In this document: piece after piece, positions 1-11,602 of the stretch | Position numbering within the stretch: the stretch's first letter is position 1 | How the letters are laid out: each line of letters starts with the position of its first letter | Source of the DNA: Chionoecetes opilio | Taxonomy: Eukaryota; Arthropoda; Malacostraca; Decapoda; Majidae | Assembly: GCA_016584305.1 (NCBI GenBank) | Contig: JACEEZ010016190.1 | Location: 392,501-456,500, forward strand | Direction: 5' to 3' | DNA: 64,000 nucleotides | The notes under the pieces: model-generated | What the model saw: only the letters and a program-made list of their open reading frames with translations | Told to the model about the DNA's origin: nothing | The model's database searches: none | Made by a program: the position numbers and the translations under genes

Positions 1-1668
1 GATGGCTCCACAGCTGTCTCATCTACTTTTAAAGCTGAACTTTTCGCTCAAACATTTGCTAAAAATTCCACTCTGGCTGATGAAGGGCTTGTTCCTCCTT
101 CTCCTCCACCCTCTGACTATATTATGCCTGTCATTAAGATCCTTCGGAATGATGTTTTCTTTGCCCTTTCTGGCCTAGATCCTCGGAAGGCTTACGGTCC
201 TGACGGAGTCCCTCCTATTGTTCTCAAAAACTGTGCTTCTGTGCTTGCACCTTACCTGGTCAAACTTTCCCGTCTTTTTCTATCTACTTCCACCTTTCCT
301 TTTTGCTGGAAGTTTGCTCACATTCAACCTGTTCCTAAGAAGGGTGACCGTTCTAATCCTTCAAACTATCGTCCTATAGCTTTGACTTCCTGCCTTTCGA
401 AAAATTTTGAATCTATACTTAATAAGAAGATTCTTAAGCATCTATCTGCTCACAATCTTTTCTCTGATCGTCAGTACGGTTTCCGTAAAGGGCGATCTAC
501 TGGCGATCTTCTAGCTTTCCTAACTGAATCTTGGTCATCCTCCTTTAGGGGTTTCGGTGAAACTTTTGCTGTTGCCCTTGACATATCAAAAGTTGTTGAT
601 AGAGTTTGGCACAAATCTTTAATTTTCAAACTACCCTCATTCGGTTTCTATCCTTCTCTCTGTACCTTCATTTTAAGTTTCCTTTCAAACCGTTCTATTG
701 CAGCTACTGTAGACGGACATTGTTCTTCTCCTAAATCTATCAATAGTGGTGCTCCCCAAGGTTATGTCCTATCACCCACTCTCTTTCTATTATAATTATT
801 CATTAATGATCTTCTATGTCTAACTCAAAGCCCTATCCACTCCTACGCTGATGATTCTACCCTGCATTTTTCAACGTCGTTTATTAGACGTCCAACTCAA
901 CAGGAACTAAGTGATTCACGGACAGATGCCACCGAGCGCCTAACTTCTGATCTTTCTATAATTTATAATTGGGGCAAAGCCAACCTTGTTTTGTTCAATG
1001 CCTCAAAAACCCAATTTCTTCACCTATCTACTCGACAAAACCTACCAGATAACTATCCCCTCTTCTTCAATGACACTCAACTATCTCCTTCTTCTACAAT
1101 GAACCTTCTAGGACTATCCTTTACTAAAAATCTGAACTGGAAATCTCACATCTTATCTCTTTCTAAAACAGCTTCTAAGAAGTTAGGTGTGCTGTGGCGT
1201 CTGCGTCCTTTTTTTCCTCCCTCCCAATTGCTTGCTCTCTACAGGGGCCTCATCCGCCCATGTATGGAGTATGTCTCACATGTTTGGGGAGGATCCACTC
1301 ATACAGCTCTCCTAAACAGGGTTGAGGCAAAAGCTTTTCGTCTCATCAACTCCTCTCCTCTGACTAACTGTCTTCAATCTTTAAATCACCGCTGCAATGT
1401 TGCTTCTCTTGCTCTCTTCTACCGTTATTTTCATGCTCACTGCTCTTCTGAACTTGCTAACTGCATGCCTCCCCCACTCCCGCGGCCTCGCTGCACAAGA
1501 CTTTCTACTCATTCTCATCCCTATTTTGTCCATCTTCCTAATGCAAGAGTTAATCATCTTTACTCTTTCATCCTTTTCACTGGTAAACTCTGGAACTCTC
1601 TTCCTGTTTCTATTTTTCCACTTTCCTATGACTTAAATCTTTTCAAAAGAAGAGTACAATTGAACTAA
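1..1668 (+). pseudogene. LINE A reverse transcriptase, C-terminal part, one in-frame stop
   Basis: One frame is open from base 1 to the stop after 1668 (about 556 codons) apart from a TAA at 793-795. The stop sits inside a 6-nt duplication: removing it restores the usual LFLLFINDL reading just before the YADD box. Visible RT motifs are the fingers motif KAYGPDGVP, NYRPIALTS, FRKGRSTGDLL, motif A (LDISK, here with VV where AFD is usual), the SGAPQG turn (about 750-765) and the catalytic YADD at 844-855. The RT thumb and C-terminal tail follow, including the common LYRGLIRPCMEY stretch. The enzyme would reverse-transcribe LINE RNA at a nicked target. The stop and the altered motif A suggest this copy is dead. 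The endonuclease domain is not in the window. Confidence 0.88.
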
Positions 1669-1815
1669 ATTGGGCAATCCCTCTATTTTTATTTTATTTT
1701 ATTACTGTTTTCTTTATAGGGACTGGCAACTAAGCGGGCTTTGTGTTACCCATTTTTTTTGTGGCCTTGGCCAGTTCCTTGTGATGTAAAAAAAAAAGAA
1801 AAGAAAAAAAAGATA
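1..1815 (+). mobile_element. Non-LTR retrotransposon 'LINE A', 3' part (runs off window start)
   Basis: This is the 3' portion of a jockey-like LINE: a reverse transcriptase reading frame, a short 3' UTR and an A-rich tail (about 1788-1812) that runs into a TA microsatellite. The 5' end lies outside the window. The same 3' UTR occurs again at 3555-3899 (+) and about 56908-57060 (-), so this is a dispersed family. Placement in the jockey-like group is inferred from the RT motifs and simple 3' tail. Confidence 0.9.
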
Positions 1816-2233
1816 TAGTATATATATATATTTATATATAGTATATAATATATATAGATACATATATATAATATAATATATATATTATAGATAATATATA
1901 TATAGTATGATATATATATATATATATATAATAGATATATAGATATTAAGAATATAATATAATATATAGATATATATAATAGAACATATATATATAATAT
2001 ATAGACTAAGATATATATATATAATAGATATATATATATAGAAATATAAATATAGTATATATACATATAATATAGATATATAAATATATATAGATATATA
2101 ATAGATATAAGAGATATAATGATAATGATATAGAAAATATAATATATATATATATATTATAATATGTATAAATATATATAGATATATATATATATATATA
2201 TATAGATATATATATATATAATATATATGAGAT

Positions 2234-2268
<35 letters not shown>

Positions 2269-2297
2269 TATATATATATATATATTATATAGATAAT

Positions 2298-2367
<70 letters not shown>

Positions 2368-2383
2368 TATATATAATATATAT

Positions 2384-2427
<44 letters not shown>

Positions 2428-2599
2428 TATATATATATTATATATATATAATATATATATATATGTATATATATGTATATATATATATATATAGTATATA
2501 TATATAATATATATATTATATATATATATATATATAATATATATATTATATTATATATATATATATATATATAATATATATATATATATCTATGATAGT

Positions 2600-2652
<53 letters not shown>
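1811..2652. repeat. TA-rich microsatellite, about 840 bp
   Basis: Almost uninterrupted (TA)n with variants (ATAG, AATATA). It starts at the LINE A tail and stops exactly at the hAT-1 terminus at 2653. Open frames rich in Tyr and Ile here are artefacts of the repeat. Confidence 0.95.
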
Positions 2653-2653
<1 letters not shown>

Positions 2654-3556
2654 AGGGTGGCACTTAAAAATTGATTTTTTATTTTTAATGCGTGCGGGTG
2701 GTTTTCTGGTTCCATTCCCGTAAAAAATAACGTATGCAAATTTGTTTTGAAAAATATTAATATTTAAAGGTCGCGAATCGAGGTAAAAGTTGAGATTTTG
2801 GGGGCAAATTTCAAGATTATCAAATTCGTTTCTGACGTTGTTGTTACACTATAATTGGATGATTAAAAGGCATTTCTTAGTCATTTTCATATTGTTTATT
2901 GGTATTTCACTCAGTTTTGGTCACACCGGAATGCTGGTCTACTCCAGGTCCCCCTCTCTTGCAGAGTATTAGCCCCTCATCGGGGGGGGGGGTGGATCAT
3001 GGGCAGTGGGCACCCATCTCTCACTCTATGTGGCCTGGTTAGCAGTCGCAGTCGACTTGCGGGCGTCGGGGTACCGCTTCCTGTGGTCCTCAACGACCTG
3101 CAGGAGGAACTGGCGCTGTTCCTCGTCCTTCGTGAGGGCCTGGTTGTAGGCCTGCATCAGCGCCACACCGCGCTCGGCGAAGTCATTCACCACCCGCAGC
3201 TCCCGGACTACACGAGCGGCGGCTTGGTAGCTGCTGTCCTCCTCCCAGTCGGCTGGATCCTTGTTGAGGAACCCCGCCTCCAGGTCGAGGATCTTGAAGA
3301 GCTGCTTGGACGACGGCGTGACGAAGCTCGCCACCGTCTTGGTCGCGAGAGCGGCGCTCTTGATGTCCACTGCGGACTTGCGGGGCGGGTCCTCGTCCTC
3401 CTCCTCCTCCTCCTGCAAGTCTATGGCCTGGACCATGTCTCGCTTGACCCCGAGGGGAAGGTCGGGGTCGAAGAGTGCCAGAGCCACCAGCCGCTCGCTC
3501 AAGTACCACAGGTGGCGGCCGAAGACCGGGACTGTCGCCTTCGACAGCTCCTTGTC
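2653..3556. mobile_element. hAT-1 transposon, copy 1, truncated
   Basis: It begins with the same terminus (TAGGGTGGCACTTA) as the full copies at 11703 and 20653 and follows them almost base for base. It then breaks at about 3555/3556, inside the transposase gene, and continues directly into a LINE A tail. Two shared bases (TC) at the junction suggest microhomology. The other end and any second target duplication are missing. Confidence 0.92.
3026..3556 (-). pseudogene. hAT-1 transposase, C-terminal fragment
   Basis: Encodes roughly the last 177 residues of the transposase found intact at 12076 and 21026, from the DKELSKATVP stretch to the ATANQAT end. It keeps the HLWYLSERL motif, the acidic EEEEEDEDPP run and the conserved tail (NDFAERGVALMQ, TKDEEQRQFLLQVVEDH). 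It retains the extra Glu codon seen in copy 3 but not copy 2. The N-terminal and catalytic regions are gone, so it cannot act as a transposase. Confidence 0.9.
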
Positions 3557-3896
3557 CCCCACTCCCGCGGCCTCGCTGCACAAGACTTTCTACTCATTCT
3601 CATCCCTATTTTGTCCATCTTCCTAATGCAAGAGTTAATCATCTTTACTCTTTCATCCTTTTCACTGGTAAACTCTGGAACTCTCTTCCTGTTTCTATTT
3701 TTCCACTTTCCTATGACTTAAATCTTTTCAAAAGAAGAGTACAATTGAACTAAATTGGGCAATCCCTCTATTTTTATTTTATTTTATTACTGTTTTCTTT
3801 ATAGGGACTGGCAACTAAGCGGGCTTTGTGTTACCCATTTTTTTTGTGGCCTTGGCCAGTCTCTTGTGATGTAAAAAAAAAAGAAAAGAAAAAAAA

Positions 3897-3899
<3 letters not shown>
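3555..3899 (+). mobile_element. LINE A 3' tail, duplicated fragment
   Basis: About 344 bp nearly identical to 1470-1814: the end of the RT frame (PRPRCTRLSTHSHP to KRRVQLN), the 3' UTR and the A-rich tail. It differs visibly only by a base or two (around 3860). It is fused head-on to truncated hAT-1 and followed by another TA array, giving a repeated tail-TA layout with an offset of 2085 bp. Confidence 0.9.
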
Positions 3900-4162
<263 letters not shown>

Positions 4163-4244
4163 NAAAAAAAATTTTCTTTTTAAAAAACCCAAGGGTTGGG
4201 TTTCGTACAAGGTTTTTTCCAAAGTTCTCCCCCTTTTTTTTCTT

Positions 4245-4359
4245 CGCCAATTTTAATTTTTTTCACCCAACCCCCGTTTTTCCCTGTTTCGCCTTATTTT
4301 TTTTTCTGGTGTGTTTTTATGTTTTTTGGAATAAAATCTGCTAACCCTTTTTTCTGTCG

Positions 4360-4393
<34 letters not shown>

Positions 4394-4605
4394 AAAATTA
4401 ACACACCCCAAAAAAAAAAAAAATGAACCAAAACCCTAACCCAAAACCTTTCCTACAAAAAAAACTAACCTTTATCTACCTATAAAAAAAAATAAAAATT
4501 GCGACAAACGGTTAAGTTCATTAAAAACACATAAAAAACACACCAGAAAAACAAAAGGCCTCAAAAAAATCTTTTTGGTTTGGGGTTAAACTTTTTAAAT
4601 TACCT
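4245..4605. mobile_element. Degenerate long-inverted-repeat MITE (relative of 15047-15443)
   Basis: Left arm (CACCCAAC, then GGTGTGTTTTTATG, then CTGTCGCAATTTT) and right arm (AAAATTGCGACA, then CATAAAAAACACACC, then GGTTTGGGGTTAAAC) are imperfect reverse complements around a poly-T and AACC-rich loop. The same order of motifs occurs at 15047-15443 in better condition. No coding capacity. Confidence 0.7.
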
Positions 4606-4679
4606 CGTTTCGTCATCACTCGAGCTGAAAGTTTTTTCGTCAAACAACCTTTTTCTTCGTTTTTTTTTTTCCTACCCTT

Positions 4680-4950
4680 ACCATTGTAATGTTTTTCGTT
4701 TGTAATATTTTTTCAGTATTTTTCGACGCTTAAAGTCAATACCATATTAAAAATGATATGCTTTTACTTTATACAAAAAAAAACTCTCAAAGACTGCTAT
4801 GCTTTTTTTAATTTTTGGGCAAACTTGACTACTCCGGTAAGTTCGAAACTACACCCCCGGGGATAAACAAAAAAAATTACAACATATATTCCCTAATAAA
4901 ACCTGGGTACGAAAAACCCCCGTAACCCCTGGGTAGTAGCCGTGGGGTAC
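4680..4950. mobile_element. Fragment of the GTACGAAAC-type element
   Basis: Parallels 17010-17200 in order: CGACGCTTAAAGTCAATACC, a TATGCTTT stretch, CTCTCAAAGACTGC, AACTTGACTACT and finally ACCTGGGTACGAAA. It is diverged, with swollen homopolymers. Confidence 0.65.
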
Positions 4951-4969
4951 CCAGAAAAATTGAAAAGGG

Positions 4970-5260
4970 GGGGGGCCAAAAAAAAAATAAAATTAAAAAA
5001 ATATTATATATATAATATATATTAATATATATATAATATATATATATATAATATATATATATAATATATAAATTCATAGACCACTGTAGATATAATTTGG
5101 GCCCCGTGTATTATTTTTATTTATTTTTAAAAAACATATTTTATTATTTATTTTTTTTTCAAAAGGGGGGGGTGGCCCCCCATGCCCCCCCCCCCCCCCC
5201 CCCCGGGGACCCCCTGGTATTTTGCGAATTAAATTTCCTGCCCCTATACTGGCATCCACT
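4970..5260. repeat. AT-rich and poly-C low-complexity sequence
   Basis: A TA-rich stretch (4984-5075) and a G/C homopolymer stretch (5164-5215). Nothing coding is supported. The long C run looks like a consensus problem. Confidence 0.7.
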
Positions 5261-6520
5261 ATTACTGAGGGATTTTCCGTGTTAAGTCTTTGCAATGGGT
5301 TATTAGCCCTATTTTCATGCAAAATTGTCTTGTGCAATTAAATGGGCCCCCATAATGGTGTTTACCGACAGTACGTTATGGCATTTTTTTGAAATTTCCT
5401 TAAAGAAAATTTAAAACTTGCATCGCCATCTTCTTTAGTGATCAGTCTCACAAGAAGCTCCCTTCCCTTGTATCTTCTCCGCTGCTGTAGTGCGCATGCG
5501 CCAGCCGAGTGGGTCCAAGGTGGTCCCTGCTATCTTGGGCGGGCACCGATCTGGACTGGGCTAACCCGTTTCTAGACTGCCTCGAAAAAACCAGTGACCG
5601 CCCGGGACTAGCCCAGTCCAAAACCGGCCAGAGCGGCCGCGAAAACGCGCTTTAGGTGCTTACAATATCGTTGCCGAATACAGTTTTGCCATCTCTCGTA
5701 GCGGTCTAGTTTTACTTCGACCTCGTAACAGTATCGCTGGAAAGTTTTGCTGAATTCCGGGCCGCTGTCTGACATCCTCTTCCCGACTCGTGCATGCGGA
5801 AAACCCTTCCGTAAGATAAAAATAAGGTCCAAGGCGGCCTTCTTTGTTATGAACCGAAATTTTCTACCCACCTCCCTATGTGGGCAGAAAAAGTTCAAGG
5901 GTTTTGCTGCGTCACTACGCGCGTCGCCGGGGAAACCCGGGTTTTTTCGTGCGCAAATGGAACGCCTTAGTTCTTGAGTTCCGTGAACTGGTTCCTGAAT
6001 GTCGCAAATGGAAGAGGCCTTTAGGAGGACATGGAGGGATTAGTGCAGCTCTGGGTATTATATGGAGAAAAAAGGGGGAAAAATAGTAGATTAAATAATA
6101 ATATAGAAATAATAAAAAATAAAAAAAAGTTGACAAAATTATTCTTGACGCGTATTGGAAAAAAAGTCAACACTCCTGGTGTGAAATAGAGTAATTTATA
6201 AGTTTTGTATAATTTTAGAGTATAAGGAAAACAGTGAGAGCAGTTGAAGTGAAGGGGCAGGAAGAAACAAAGAAAAAGGGAGCTGAAATGAAAGCCTGAG
6301 GCCCTGAAAAAAGGGGAGGGCAAACTTACAAAGCGTCCACACGAGGGGAGTTGCTGTGCCGTGCTGTAGCTTGCTGTGCTGTGGCGAGTGGGGGTGCTGT
6401 GCTGTGCTGTGCTGCACAGTGCTGTACAGTGCCTTCGTACCAGCACACGAGGCCTTAACAAGACTTGGCTCAAAACCTTCCCAAGGTCACATGATAAAAG
6501 GGGCATTTGTTACTTTGATT
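5260..6520. other. Unassigned sequence
   Basis: Apart from the possible integrase scrap at 5608-5898 I see no supported gene. It has a GC-rich patch with GACTGGGCTAACCCG and CGGGACTAGCCCAGTCC as a loose inverted pair (about 5555-5625), and a short GTGCTGT-rich run at 6355-6430. Confidence 0.5.
5608..5898 (-). pseudogene. Possible retroviral-type integrase core fragment
   Basis: A 96-codon minus-strand frame contains the stretch MSDSGPEFSKTFQRYC, which resembles the second-Asp motif of rve integrases (S-D-N-G-P-x-F followed by an aromatic segment). A preceding LDLIFILRKGFPHARV stretch fits the strand and helix that normally lead into it. Neither the first Asp nor the DDE glutamate region is recognisable nearby, and the flanking frames are broken. 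It could be a scrap of an LTR retrotransposon or Maverick-type integrase, or a chance match. No neighbouring gag, RT or LTR was seen. Confidence 0.3.
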
Positions 6521-6895
6521 GCAGTTTGGTTAATTTTGAGGAAGGTTTCACGTTCGTTTTCAGAGACACCAACTACTTTTTTCTTGGCCTACAATAGGTG
6601 CTTGTTCCAATGGTGCTAGTTTTATTTTTGTGCAAACCCCCCCCCAAAAAAATGTATATTTTGTGGTTAAGGTTTAGGTTAGGTTTCTTTAAAACCTGTA
6701 AGGTTAGGTTAGGTTTCATTAAAAAAGGTTAGGTTAGGTTTTATTTTTTTTTTCATTTTTTTTTTTTTATTTTTTTGGTTTGCGCAAAAATAAAACGCAC
6801 TATTAGAACAAGCAAACCTTATTGTAGGCCAAGAAAAGTAGTTTGGTGTCTTCTGAAAAAAACGTGAAACTCTCCAACCAAAAATTACCTGCCGT
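6520..6895. mobile_element. Foldback MITE with TTAGG-like loop
   Basis: Arms of about 130 bp are reverse complements: the left reads GGTTTCACGTTCGTTTTCAG, CACCAACTACTTTT, CTTGGCCTACAATA and GTGCAAACC; the right repeats these in reverse up to 6890. The centre is near 6708. The loop holds several AGGTTAGGTT tracts and poly-T. A related, smaller element is at 18666-18882. Confidence 0.78.
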
Positions 6896-6901
6896 TTCTT
6901 A

Positions 6902-8379
6902 AGCGGGTATCACACGAGGCTTTTTTCGTCGGACTGTTTCGTCAACCAAAACAAGCATTTTGGTTGGACCTGTTCGTCGAACACTGACCACACTCTAGCA
7001 CCGGTTGGGCCAACCGCTTCACCCCAACATAACAACAAAGGTGAAGCGATTGACAGTGGAGGCCGGAGATTTGTTGTTAATGTTTTAGCTTTAGGGGCAT
7101 ATATATATACGTAGCTACTGGTGATGAAAAGGGAGGAGTGATTGTTAGAAGAGAACTGCAGCGACAGATGAGACGCTTTTCATGTGGGCTAAATGAGTTA
7201 TAGTGGACGAGAACTGCGCGCCGGTTGGGTTTTAAGTTTCGGTTAGGTTAATATTCCCGTCAGGGGGTCGAAGGGGACGGAGCCCCTCCCGTTAGAAGGT
7301 TAGGGTAATATTTCATCCGCAGGGCGTGGCGAGCCCAAAATCGAGTGGCGGGCGGGCGGCCGCCCGCCGGCCACTGTTACCTGTGGCCAGACCGAAACCT
7401 GGGGGGCGGGCGACCCGCCCGCCCGCCCAATTGCCCAATGGCCCCCAAAAACCCCACGCCCAATTGTGTAAGCATTTCGGTTCCTAGTGTGAAATAATAC
7501 CATATTGTAGTCAGTGTCTCAGAAAAGGACCGCGCAGTCCTCGTCCATTTTACCGGAATCCCTTTATATTACAGGTGGCCCCGTAGTGTAGTGGTTAGCA
7601 CGCTCGGCTCGCAACCGAGAAGTCCCGGGGTTTGATCCCCGGGCGGAGCGAAGACAGATGGGTGGTCTTTCTTAAAACCCGAGCCCCTGTCCACCCAGCA
7701 TGAATGGGTACCGGGTGTTAGCCGAGGTTTTGTGACCCCCCTCCCGGGGTGGGTGGCTTCGGCCAACACTAAGCCCGAGCGTAGATCACTATGGCTCTCA
7801 GGAATTATCCTCTAAACAAACAAACACCACATTCTCTCCAACTCTTTTCCCTGTCCCCAATCATCCGTCTCCTTGTCCCACAGTCCCAGCAGCAATAACA
7901 TCCATTCCTTTTCCTGTCCTTTCAACCACCTCATTCATTTCACATCCCATTTCAGTGAAAACCACACGCCATCATTTCCATTCTCTCCCCGTTTATACTT
8001 CCTAGATCTCATATTTTTACTAGTAATCATTCTACCCCCAAATTGTAAACACATCAAATCAGCTTCATATTTCTGAAAATCATCACATATATAATGTAGA
8101 CCGAAACTTGTATTAATTTTACTGTAAAGTTATTATATGATGGTGTTCATTTCAAGCTTAATAATTGCTAACACTATTTATAACTTACAGAAAAAGTATA
8201 GACTTTTTTTTTGAACCCCCGAGTATGTTCGATGTATGTGCCAACATTTTGTATAATTTCACAAACCATTTCATCGAACCATGTTCGGGGCGAAATGACC
8301 CTCGAAGTTCGACCAACAGTCCAACCAAATGGCAAGTTCGACGAAACAGTCCCGCGAAACGCGCCGTGTGATAGCCGCT
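6902..8379. mobile_element. PIF/Harbinger-like element with TTA target duplication
   Basis: The left end AGCGGGTATCACACG and right end CGTGTGATAGCCGCT are inverted repeats, and TTA flanks both (6899-6901 and 8380-8382). Inner terminal sequence is also shared: GACTGTTTCGTC and the TTTGGTTGGAC block appear near both ends in opposite orientation. A 3-bp TWA-type duplication is the hallmark of PIF/Harbinger. No transposase or MYB-like gene is recognisable, so it is a non-autonomous derivative. It carries the SINE at 7577-7828. Confidence 0.78.
7577..7828 (+). mobile_element. tRNA-derived SINE
   Basis: The 5' head folds like a tRNA: an A-box (TAGTGTAGTGGTTAGC, from 7584), a five-base anticodon stem CTCGG/CCGAG enclosing CTCGCAA (anticodon CGC, Ala-like) and a T-arm with a slightly changed B-box (GGTTTGATCCC, about 7629-7639). 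The acceptor stem pairs poorly and 180 bp of tRNA-unrelated body follows, ending in CAAACAAACA. It is therefore a SINE and not a tRNA gene. Confidence 0.85.
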
Positions 8380-8385
8380 TTAGTG

Positions 8386-10314
8386 GGCAATGGACCCTAC
8401 CCATAACTACGTCACGGTTTTGTTTACATCGGTGCATTGTGGGGATAAGTCGGGGTCCGCCGCGGGTGGACCTACGGAGGGAAAAATTTACGACGATGGA
8501 AGAATTTAGAGTTATTTTGCGTGAAATTGATTTCCAGGTGCTATATTACTGTGTTCTGTTTCTCGCTCACAACACAGAGAAGACCTGAGGTAATGGCTGA
8601 TGTGCAGAGGCTTCTAAAATAGGAAACAGAGTCATAACAGAGCCTCGTCAAGAGGTAAGCAAATGGTAGGTAGTACGTATTGTGTCCCTAGCACTTGCTT
8701 ACCTCAAAATGAGACTGCTGTGACTGTTTTCCCTTGGTTTAGAAGCCTCTGCACATCAGCCATCACCTCAGGTCTTCTGTAGTGTTGTCAGCGAGAACAC
8801 AGCACGGAATATAGCACCTGGAATATGAATTTTTTCCCTAAACAACTCTAATTTTTTTCATCGTCTGAGTCTTCCCCTTTGTCGGGTTGTCCTTATTTTA
8901 TGGTTATGATAGTGGGTTTAAAAAACTTTATTAATTGAGTTCCTTATGTTGTCTTTCCTCATAATAAGTAGTATATACATCATGGGTTTAAGTGGGTTTC
9001 TTGACGAGCCAATGCAATACAGAAAATTTAAATTAAAAATTAGTTTCACAGTTTTCTAACCATTAGTCATACAAGTTTGAATAGGTATAGACCTATATAG
9101 GAAACATTTCTAGTGTTTGCCCATACTCTCCCACATCCCCCAAACAAGTTTTGGGGACCTGTGGGAATGCGGGGTTTTTTCGGGTGGAACAAATTATGCT
9201 CGGAACCACGTAATTAAGAGTTTGTGTAGGGGGGTTAATTCCCCTTTTATCTAGATAAATTTGCCTAACCAAAATTAACATAACCCAACCAAGCGGGGGG
9301 GGGGTTGACCACCGATAACCTAACTTAACCAAAGCTAACCTAACCTAACATAACATAATCTAACCTAAACCTAACCTAACCTACCCAAATATAACCTACC
9401 CTAACCTAACCAACTATAACCTAACCTAAACAAATATAACCTAACCTCCTAGAGCAGAGGGTGGGGGGTTCTCGACACTTTAGTCATCATTCTGTGAAGA
9501 TCGTCAGGTTCACACGTCTCTGGACCTCAGAAGAGATCTAATGAATTTTACCTAGATCTAGGGAATTTTTCAACACCCCTAACTCAAAAACTATGTGGTT
9601 GCAACGCATTTTTTTGTACCCCAGCCAATATCCCGCATTGCCCCAGGTCCCCAAGCTTGTTTTGTGGGACATAATCATCATACCTATATAGGGTATTATT
9701 CTAGTTTTTTGCCCATCCCTCCCCTTCTCCCAAAAAACAAGCTTGGGACCTGGGCAATGCGGGATATTTGGCTGGGGTACAAAATATGCGTCGCAACCAC
9801 ATCGTTTTTGGGAGTTAGGGTGTTGAAAAAATTCCCTAGATCTAGGAATAATTCATTGGATTTTCTTCTGAGTCCAGAGACGTGTGAACCTGATGATCTT
9901 CACAGAATGATGACTGAAGTGTCAGACTCTCCCCCCCCCTAACCCCCCTCTAGGAGATTAGGTTAGATTTGTTTAGGTTAAGTTATATTTGGGTAGGTCA
10001 GGTTAGATTTGGTAAGGTTAAGTTAGATTTGGTTAGGTTTAGGTTATCGGTGGGTCAAGCCCCCCGCTTGGTTAGGTTAAATTTGGCTAGGTTATGTTAA
10101 TTTTGGTTAGCCAAATTTCTCTAGATATAAGGGAATTACCCTAGATCTAGGGAATTTTATCCCCCTACACAACTCTTTAATTACGTGTTTCCGACGCATA
10201 ATTTGTTCCCCACTCAAAAAAACCCGAATTCCCACAGGTCCCCAAACTTGTTTGGAGGAAGTGGGGAGTATGGGCAAACACTAGACATTTCTACTATTAT
10301 AATAATATAAGCGA

Positions 10315-10348
<34 letters not shown>

Positions 10349-11602
10349 TACAGGTTCCCCCCCCCGTGGGGGAACCCCATCATATACCACATTTTTGGAA
10401 CCAGGTTAAACCGGGGGGAAGGTTTTAAGCCCACTTATGAGATAAACCCGTCACTCTTTTTTTCTTTTTTTTTTAGCAGCCTTTTAAAGCGATAATTGTA
10501 AAAAAAAGGTGGGTTGCGAGAATTGGGGAAAAAACCTTGATGTGGGTGATGGGCAATGGGTGAGGGAATAGAGGGGGGGGGGTGATGGGTAAGGGGTTAG
10601 TGTTTGGGTGTGGGGTAAAGGGGAAAGGGGTTTTGGGGGTGAGGGGTAAGGGGTGGGCTGAGGGGTAATGAGTGAGTGAAGGGGTTGGGGGGTGATTTTG
10701 GAAGGGGTTGGCGTTAATACATACATTTCTACACCCTTGTTTCCCGGGAAAATTTTAAAAAGGGGCTTCTGGAGATTTCTGGGGTTTGGTGGGCCGGGGG
10801 TTGGGGGGGCTAAAGGGCCCCCCAATACCCTCCGCAGGACCCTACCCAAAAAAGGTTCCGCCCGGAGGGCGGCTTTGCGGCTAGTTTTCCTATATAGGCC
10901 CTATACCTATTCAAATTTTTATGACTAAGGTTTTGAAAACTGAAACCATTTTTACTTTCAATTTTCTCGTAATTGCATTGGCTCGTCAAAATAACCCCTT
11001 AAACCCTGATGTATACTACTACAAATACTTTTTTGAGGAAAGACAGCAAAAGGAACCCCGATTAATAAGGGATTTTTAAAACTATCATACCCTGAATATA
11101 GCAAACCCCAAAGAGAACCCAGATGATGAAAAATTTTTCAGAGTTGTTTTTGGGGAAAAAATTTATATTCCGGTGCTAAAATTTCCATCTGTGTTCTCGC
11201 TGACAAAACCCACCGAAACCTGGGGGTGATGGCTGATGTGCAGAGGCTTCTAAACCAAGAAAACAGTCACAGCAGAGTCTCATTTTGAGGTAAGCAAGTG
11301 CTAGGGACACAATACGTACTACCTACCACTTGCTTACCTCCTGACGAGGCTCTGTTATGACTCTGTTTTCTTAGTTTAGAAGCCTCTGCACATCAGCCAT
11401 TACGTCAGGTCTTCTCTATGTGTTGTCAGCGAGAACAGAACACGGTAATATAGCACCTGGAATATCAATTTCACGCAAAATAACTCTAAATTCTTCCAAC
11501 GTCGTAGTTTTCCCTTCGTAGGTCCACCCGCGGCGACCCCGACTTATCCCCACAATGCACCGATGTAAACAAACCGTGACGTAGTTATGTCTGGGGCCCA
11601 TT
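8386..11602. repeat. Large palindrome, arms about 1.3 kb
   Basis: Sequence from 8386 to about 9690 reappears in reverse complement from about 9705 to 11602. Anchors: CCATAACTACGTCACGG at 8400 with its complement at 11574-11590; GTTTAGAAGCCTCTGCACA at 8740 with its complement near 11250; TTGCCCATACTCTCCC at 9117 with its complement near 10265; GCCAATATCCCGCATTGCCC at 9624 with its complement near 9765. Inner pairs sum to about 19397 and outer pairs to about 19991. The 594-bp difference is explained by the insertion at 10290-10884. It may be a giant foldback element or an inverted duplication. Each arm carries its own hairpin (8580-8780 and 11215-11420). Confidence 0.85.
10290..10884 (+). mobile_element. 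Helitron-like non-autonomous element
   Basis: Absent from the opposite palindrome arm, so its limits are set by comparison. It starts with TC (TCTACTATTATAATAATA, then GCGAAAGTGTGTG). It ends with a 6-bp-stem hairpin CCGCCC-GGA-GGGCGG (10858-10872), eight bases and CTAG, the classic Helitron 3' end (CTRR). There are no terminal inverted repeats and no target duplication; the target was T|T. It contains a (GT)n tract and AT/GC-skewed filler but no Rep/helicase gene. Confidence 0.75.

Noticed and set aside
1746..2618. Tyr/Ile-rich open frames
   Set aside because: Translations of the TA microsatellite. The same applies to 3956-4250, 23910-24227, 33550-34029 and 40833-41045.
3475..3753. Open frame fusing transposase antisense to the LINE A tail
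   Set aside because: A product of the rearranged junction at 3556, not a designed fusion. The first half is antisense.
7577..7650. tRNA-Ala gene (anticodon CGC)
   Set aside because: Acceptor stem pairs poorly, the B-box is altered and a SINE body with a CAAACAAA tail follows.
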